Source of the DNA: Candidatus Omnitrophota bacterium
GTDB lineage: Bacteria; Omnitrophota; Omnitrophia; Omnitrophales; Aquincolibacteriaceae
Direction: 5' to 3'
DNA length: 8,665 bases
Assembly: GCA_023247135.1 (NCBI GenBank)
Contig: JAHFHB010000066.1
Location: 1-8,665 of the forward strand
Part shown: positions 5,336-8,665 of the stretch, one piece after another
Numbering within the stretch: the stretch's first letter is position 1
Layout of the letters: the number at the start of each line of letters is the position of its first letter
Program-made: the position numbers and the translations under genes
The notes under the pieces: model-generated
The model's database searches: none
The model's input: only the letters and a program-made list of their open reading frames with translations
What the model was told of the DNA's origin: nothing

Positions 5336-8300
5336 ATGAAAGCAATCAAAAAAAATCAAGTCATAGCATTAGCGATCCTGATCGCTTTTGTCACCACAAG
5401 CTTCCAGCTTCCAGAAAGCTGGGCTGCCCAGCCGTCGGCGGAGGTCTCAGGACCCGGCGCAAAAGTCCATCTTCCGCTCGAAGTCAGCCGCATTCAAATC
5501 CCCAAGGAAATGGGCCGCGTCGAGGAATTTTTTCAGGGAAATACAAACCAAACGGTTCTTATTTTGCAGGATGCGCACGCTATTCCCGAGGCCCAGCGCA
5601 ATCTCCAGAAACTCATTGAACATTTTCAAAACCAGTATGGCGTAGCGCTTACCGGTCTTGAAGGCGCGGCTGAGGATTTGGACACGGAAGTTTTCAGGAG
5701 CTTTCCTGATGTGAAACGCCTGCGTCAGCTTTTCGAGTCCTTTTTTGATAAAGGCGAGATGACCGGCGGAACGGCCGCGGCGGTTTTTGGGCATGAGCAT
5801 GCTGTCTATGCCGGCGTGGAAGACTGGCCGCTTTACGAGCAGGGCCTTGAGCTCTACCTGAGTTCGACCAAGAACCAGGATAAAAATAGCACGGCCCTGG
5901 CTGACTGGAGCAAAGATCTAAGCGCGCGTGCACAGAAGATTTTTTCGGCCGAGCTTTTAAAAGTGACGGAAGCTCTGCGGGATTTTGAACAAAACCATGC
6001 GGACTTGCCGTCGATCCTGAAAACTCTGGCCGCCGTACGGAAACCGGATGCCGGCTCTCAACTGGCGGTTATGCTAAATGCGATAGCGAGCGAAGGGGTA
6101 GACCAGAATGGTGACGAAAGCCAGGTGCGCGCCATTGCCGAAAAAATAAAAACAACCGGCGGTCAGACCGCATGGACACCGGCGCAGAAGAAAGAATTTA
6201 GCGGGCACTATCAGGCGTTCCAGACCGGGCAGATTTCAGTTCAGGCCTTTGCCCTTTTCCTGAAAGAATTTATTCAAACTCAGACACTCACTCCCCCTCC
6301 CTTCCCCTCCCCCGTTTTACGGGGGAGGGCAGGGTGGGGGAACGCCGATGCAAGCGCCATGTTAGAAACCCTCACACGCATCGCCGGCGAGCAGAAGAAG
6401 ATCCGCGACATGGAAGGCACAAAATTTCTCGACGAATTTGAGCGCTACGTGACACAGGTTAAAGAATCCCTTTACCGTAGTGATGCCGAGCGTTCACTGG
6501 ATCAGGAAGCGTCTATGCTCGGGCTTTTTGAAAAACTGAACAAGCTGGAACTTGCGCGCAAAGAATGGCGGGAGCTGAAGTCCTGGATTCTGGACCGACA
6601 AACACAGACGCCGGAGGAAACGAAAACAGGCAAGGAGATTTCGCTTCCGCCAGGCCCGCGGCAGGCGGAGGGAAAAACCGGAGTTATTTTTTCCGATGAC
6701 AAAACCCGCGTGTCGGTTTTATCCGCCTCGCAAAACTGGGCAGACTCTTCTTCGCGGACCGGTTTGGGGTTGTTGCGGTCTGTCGTCACGCAATCGGAAT
6801 CCCTGCGCACTTTGAATCTCGAACTTCCGGCCATGTTCAAATCGCACTTTGATTTTTACGAAAATGCAGAAAAACGCGACGAAACCTTTCTGAAAAACTT
6901 ACTGCGGCGCATGAACGCCGGCAAAACACAGCCAGCCGCCATGCTCGTGGCTGGCGGTTTTCATGCCCAGGGTCTTATTCAGCGCTTGAAGGATCAAGGC
7001 ATTTCGTATGCCCTGGTGATGCCGCATCTGAACGGTGTGCCGGAAAAAACAGCGTATGCGGATGAAATGCAGGGCCGCGTTTCGTGGCGCGGTTACTTCA
7101 GAGTCGAAAACGGCAAGGTCAGTGTTTATAAAGCCTTTGTGCGCTACGCGCGCGACCAATTGCTCGGCCTGTCATCCCCGCCCTTGCGCGGAGGCAAGGA
7201 CAGGGATGTACATTCCGCTGATGGCGTCATGTCATCCCCGCATGCTTCTGGCGGGGATCCTTGGCTCCTGAAAAATTGGCGCGACGAAATCCTGCGCCGT
7301 CTTGCCCAAAAAAATCAATTGGAGAAAGCGGCGCAGTACACTCGCTTTTTTGATGAATTGACAGACGCCGGAAAAAATAAAACGGCGGACTCGCCCTTCT
7401 CAAAGGCCGACCGGTTTTTCGAAGAGCTCCGGACGCTCGTTTCCGGCGGCCGGCTGACCACGCAAAGCTTCTACGACCTGCTCAAATCCGTTCAAGGCGG
7501 TGCGGGGCTGCGCGGTATTCCCTCAGCCACCGTTGTTGCCGGCGCGGTGAGCACGATTGCTGCCGCCAATTCCGAAATGCGCGCATCACTGTTGGGACTG
7601 AAGGGGATAGAGTTGTCACAAGGCACAAGACACAAGGTACAAGGCAGGCCGATAACCGGCATGGGGAAAACCGCCCGGTCTGAAATGCGGAGCGCTGGAT
7701 CTGGTACGCCCGAAACCGGCGCCCCAAAAGAAGTGCGAGTTGATCCGCGTAACGCATCGACTGAATATTTTGTTCAAACCGCGCAAAGAACGGGCGAATT
7801 CTATCGTCGGTTTCTGGATATTCTTCTTTCGGACAAGGGGTATGAAGACAAGCACCAAAGCATCCTTCAAACCATCGAGGCTTATTCTCAGGCAGTGCCA
7901 CGGCATAGAGAGAAGTTTGAAAAAAGATTCACGAAGGGTTTTGAGTTGATGGAAAAGACTCTAAAAGAAAACGCTGGGATTCTTGAAGAAGATAAGTTTA
8001 AAGACCTGATCACAAAAAACAAAGGTGAAATCGCTCTCTCGATTCTTGAGTCGCGAATGCTTCGCCAAGGTCTGCAGCAGTCGGATATTAGCCGCATCCT
8101 AAAAGAGGCTGAAGGCAATATAAGGCTTATTGAGATTTATCCCGGGCTTATTTTCATTGGTGCAGAGGAGCATGTCATGGAAGTACTGCGAAGCTATGAG
8201 GTGATCCCTACAGGTGCTGCCGCGGTCCGTGTAGGGCGGGAGGGGGCTTGGTCTCGATACAGCCCGGATCCTTTTCCGACGACGCCCTCTTTTTTCATCT

Positions 8301-8665
8301 TCCCACTTGATTTGTCAAAGACAAACACAGAGCTTGCGCAGCTGGAATTTGTACGCCATGAACTTCATCACATGGCATGGCGATTTTCTCCTTTTCAAAG
8401 ACAACCCACTTACGGTCAATTCATGGCGCGTGACGAAAATTCAAAGTCGCGTTGGAGAAATCCGGGCGGGCCTGATTTTAGTTTACAAGCAGCGTTCGAG
8501 TATTTTCGCGATGAATTTGCCGCGTTTCTGATCGAGGGACCGGCCAATATTCGAGATTTGGAGCCTTCCTGGCTTGTGCGCGCGGAAGGGCTGCCTTTTT
8601 GGCATCGCGATTTTGATGAAACGGCTCTCCAGCAAACCGCGAGAGAACTGATTGATCTGGCCTAC
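5336..8665 (+). CDS. Large secreted two-domain protein: ChaN/TraB/Tiki-like domain plus HExxH metallopeptidase-like region, 3' end beyond window
   Basis: The frame is open for 1110 codons with no stop. Residues 1-31 are a signal peptide: basic MKAIKKNQ, hydrophobic core VIALAILIAFVTTSF, probable cleavage near SWAA|Q. Residues 73-110 read like the ChaN/TraB/Tiki superfamily start: VLILQDAH (H81), then P84, A86-Q87 and N89, then VALTGLEGA with E109. GHEH (152-155) and GVED follow. A long, probably helical segment leads to AAMLVAGGFHAQGLIQRLK (H543), matching the family's C-terminal GxxH block. Residues 700-790 form a linker with SEMR at 746-749 and 782-785. The second region carries HELHH (1008-1012), an HExxH zinc site, with E1055 or E1060 in EYFRDEF as possible third ligand. 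Four stretches look like in-frame repeat insertions (residues 320-335, 436-446, 612-642, 761-770). Substrate and pathway are unknown; the product likely acts in the periplasm or outside the cell. Confidence 0.85.
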   Translation, partial: MKAIKKNQVIALAILIAFVTTSFQLPESWAAQPSAEVSGPGAKVHLPLEVSRIQIPKEMGRVEEFFQGNTNQTVLILQDAHAIPEAQRNLQKLIEHFQNQYGVALTGLEGAAEDLDTEVFRSFPDVKRLRQLFESFFDKGEMTGGTAAAVFGHEHAVYAGVEDWPLYEQGLELYLSSTKNQDKNSTALADWSKDLSARAQKIFSAELLKVTEALRDFEQNHADLPSILKTLAAVRKPDAGSQLAVMLNAIASEGVDQNGDESQVRAIAEKIKTTGGQTAWTPAQKKEFSGHYQAFQTGQISVQAFALFLKEFIQTQTLTPPPFPSPVLRGRAGWGNADASAMLETLTRIAGEQKKIRDMEGTKFLDEFERYVTQVKESLYRSDAERSLDQEASMLGLFEKLNKLELARKEWRELKSWILDRQTQTPEETKTGKEISLPPGPRQAEGKTGVIFSDDKTRVSVLSASQNWADSSSRTGLGLLRSVVTQSESLRTLNLELPAMFKSHFDFYENAEKRDETFLKNLLRRMNAGKTQPAAMLVAGGFHAQGLIQRLKDQGISYALVMPHLNGVPEKTAYADEMQGRVSWRGYFRVENGKVSVYKAFVRYARDQLLGLSSPPLRGGKDRDVHSADGVMSSPHASGGDPWLLKNWRDEILRRLAQKNQLEKAAQYTRFFDELTDAGKNKTADSPFSKADRFFEELRTLVSGGRLTTQSFYDLLKSVQGGAGLRGIPSATVVAGAVSTIAAANSEMRASLLGLKGIELSQGTRHKVQGRPITGMGKTARSEMRSAGSGTPETGAPKEVRVDPRNASTEYFVQTAQRTGEFYRRFLDILLSDKGYEDKHQSILQTIEAYSQAVPRHREKFEKRFTKGFELMEKTLKENAGILEEDKFKDLITKNKGEIALSILESRMLRQGLQQSDISRILKEAEGNIRLIEIYPGLIFIGAEEHVMEVLRSYEVIPTGAAAVRVGREGAWSRYSPDPFPTTPSFFIFPLDLSKTNTELAQLEFVRHELHHMAWRFSPFQRQPTYGQFMARDENSKSRWRNPGGPDFSLQAAFEYFRDEFAAFLIEGPANIRDLEPSWLVRAEGLPFWHRDFDETALQQTARELIDLAY
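6293..6340. repeat. C-rich/G-rich long hairpin inside the coding region
   Basis: A C/T-only arm (6293-6313, beginning CCCCCTCCC) faces a G-rich arm (6321-6340, GGGGGAGGGCAGGGTGGGGG) across the spacer GTTTTAC, and they are nearly complementary. In frame it adds a proline-rich then Gly/Arg-rich stretch at residues 320-335 (PPPFPSPVLRGRAGWG) that differs sharply from the helical sequence around it. It resembles palindromic repeats usually found between genes. Confidence 0.85.
6645..6669. repeat. Short GC-rich palindromic repeat inside the coding region
   Basis: TCCGCC (6646-6651) faces GGCGGA (6664-6669). The internal 11-mer GCGGCAGGCGG (6658-6668) is identical to 743-753 in the repeat between atpA and atpG. 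In frame it encodes SLPPGPRQAEG (residues 436-446), a low-complexity insert in charged helical sequence. Confidence 0.6.
7170..7260. repeat. Two tandem TGTCATCCCCG-type hairpin repeats inside the coding region
   Basis: Unit one starts TGTCATCCCCG at 7170 and folds through CCTTGC (7182-7187) with GCAAGG (7194-7199) and TGTC with GACA. Unit two starts with the same 11 bases at 7230 and folds through ATCCCCG (7234-7240) with CGGGGAT (7252-7258). The same 11-mer begins a fragment at 5023 in the intergenic region. The encoded residues 612-642 (SSPPLRGG... and SSPHASGGDP) are low complexity and interrupt the end of the first domain without breaking the frame. Confidence 0.8.
7616..7647 (+). repeat. 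ACAAGG-type tandem repeat inside the coding region
   Basis: Short A/C/G-rich units recur (CACAAGGCA, CACAAGA, CACAAGGTA, CAAGGCA), encoding SQGTRHKVQG at residues 761-770. The unit composition resembles small tandem repeats normally found between genes. It lies in the linker between the two SEMR motifs. Confidence 0.6.

Noticed and set aside
5447..5933. Minus-strand frames at 5447-5800 and 5694-5933
   Set aside because: They are shadows of the N-terminal ChaN/TraB-like domain, which is the better supported reading.
7482..7949. Minus-strand frames at 7482-7901 and 7616-7906 and the plus-strand frame at 7740-7949
   Set aside because: They overlap the long plus-strand frame, which has a signal peptide and recognisable motifs. 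They show no domain of their own.

Overview
The window carries the promoter-proximal part of an F-type ATP synthase operon on the minus strand (1-4900) and, divergently on the plus strand, one very long open reading frame (5336-8665) that runs off the right edge. The operon reads, in transcription order, atpI - atpB (a) - atpE (c) - atpF (b) - atpH (delta) - atpA (alpha) - atpG (gamma, cut by the left edge). This is the usual bacterial I-B-E-F-H-A-G order, so atpD and atpC would be expected just beyond position 1. The genes encode the membrane sector, the peripheral stalk, one catalytic-head subunit and part of the rotor shaft. The c subunit has the essential carboxylate but lacks the usual sodium ligands, which points to proton coupling.

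The divergent region (4900-5335) holds a strong sigma70-type promoter firing leftward into atpI, a 28-bp perfect palindrome, several short hairpins and repeat fragments, and a weaker candidate promoter firing rightward. The promoter places the transcription start downstream of the longest possible atpI start and so decides which start is plausible. A hairpin lies directly against the preferred atpI start codon.

The rightward gene has no stop codon in 1110 codons. It begins with a signal peptide, followed by a domain that looks like the ChaN/TraB/Tiki (EreA-like) superfamily, built from an N-terminal block with H81 and E109 and a C-terminal GGFH block around H543. A low-complexity linker with two SEMR motifs follows, then a separate C-terminal region with an HELHH zinc-metallopeptidase motif. 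At least four stretches inside the gene look like intergenic palindromic or tandem repeats that have entered in frame. One of them shares an 11-mer with the repeat between atpA and atpG, and another shares a sequence with the repeats upstream of the gene.

Organism: a Gram-negative-type, probably uncultured bacterium of moderate G+C with many dispersed palindromic repeats. The long secreted protein with a 'QDAH..P.AQ.N' block and SEMR motifs resembles proteins I recall from Candidatus Omnitrophota (OP3). That assignment rests on memory, is only moderately confident, and is not established by the ATP synthase genes. No tRNA, rRNA, CRISPR array or transposase gene was seen.
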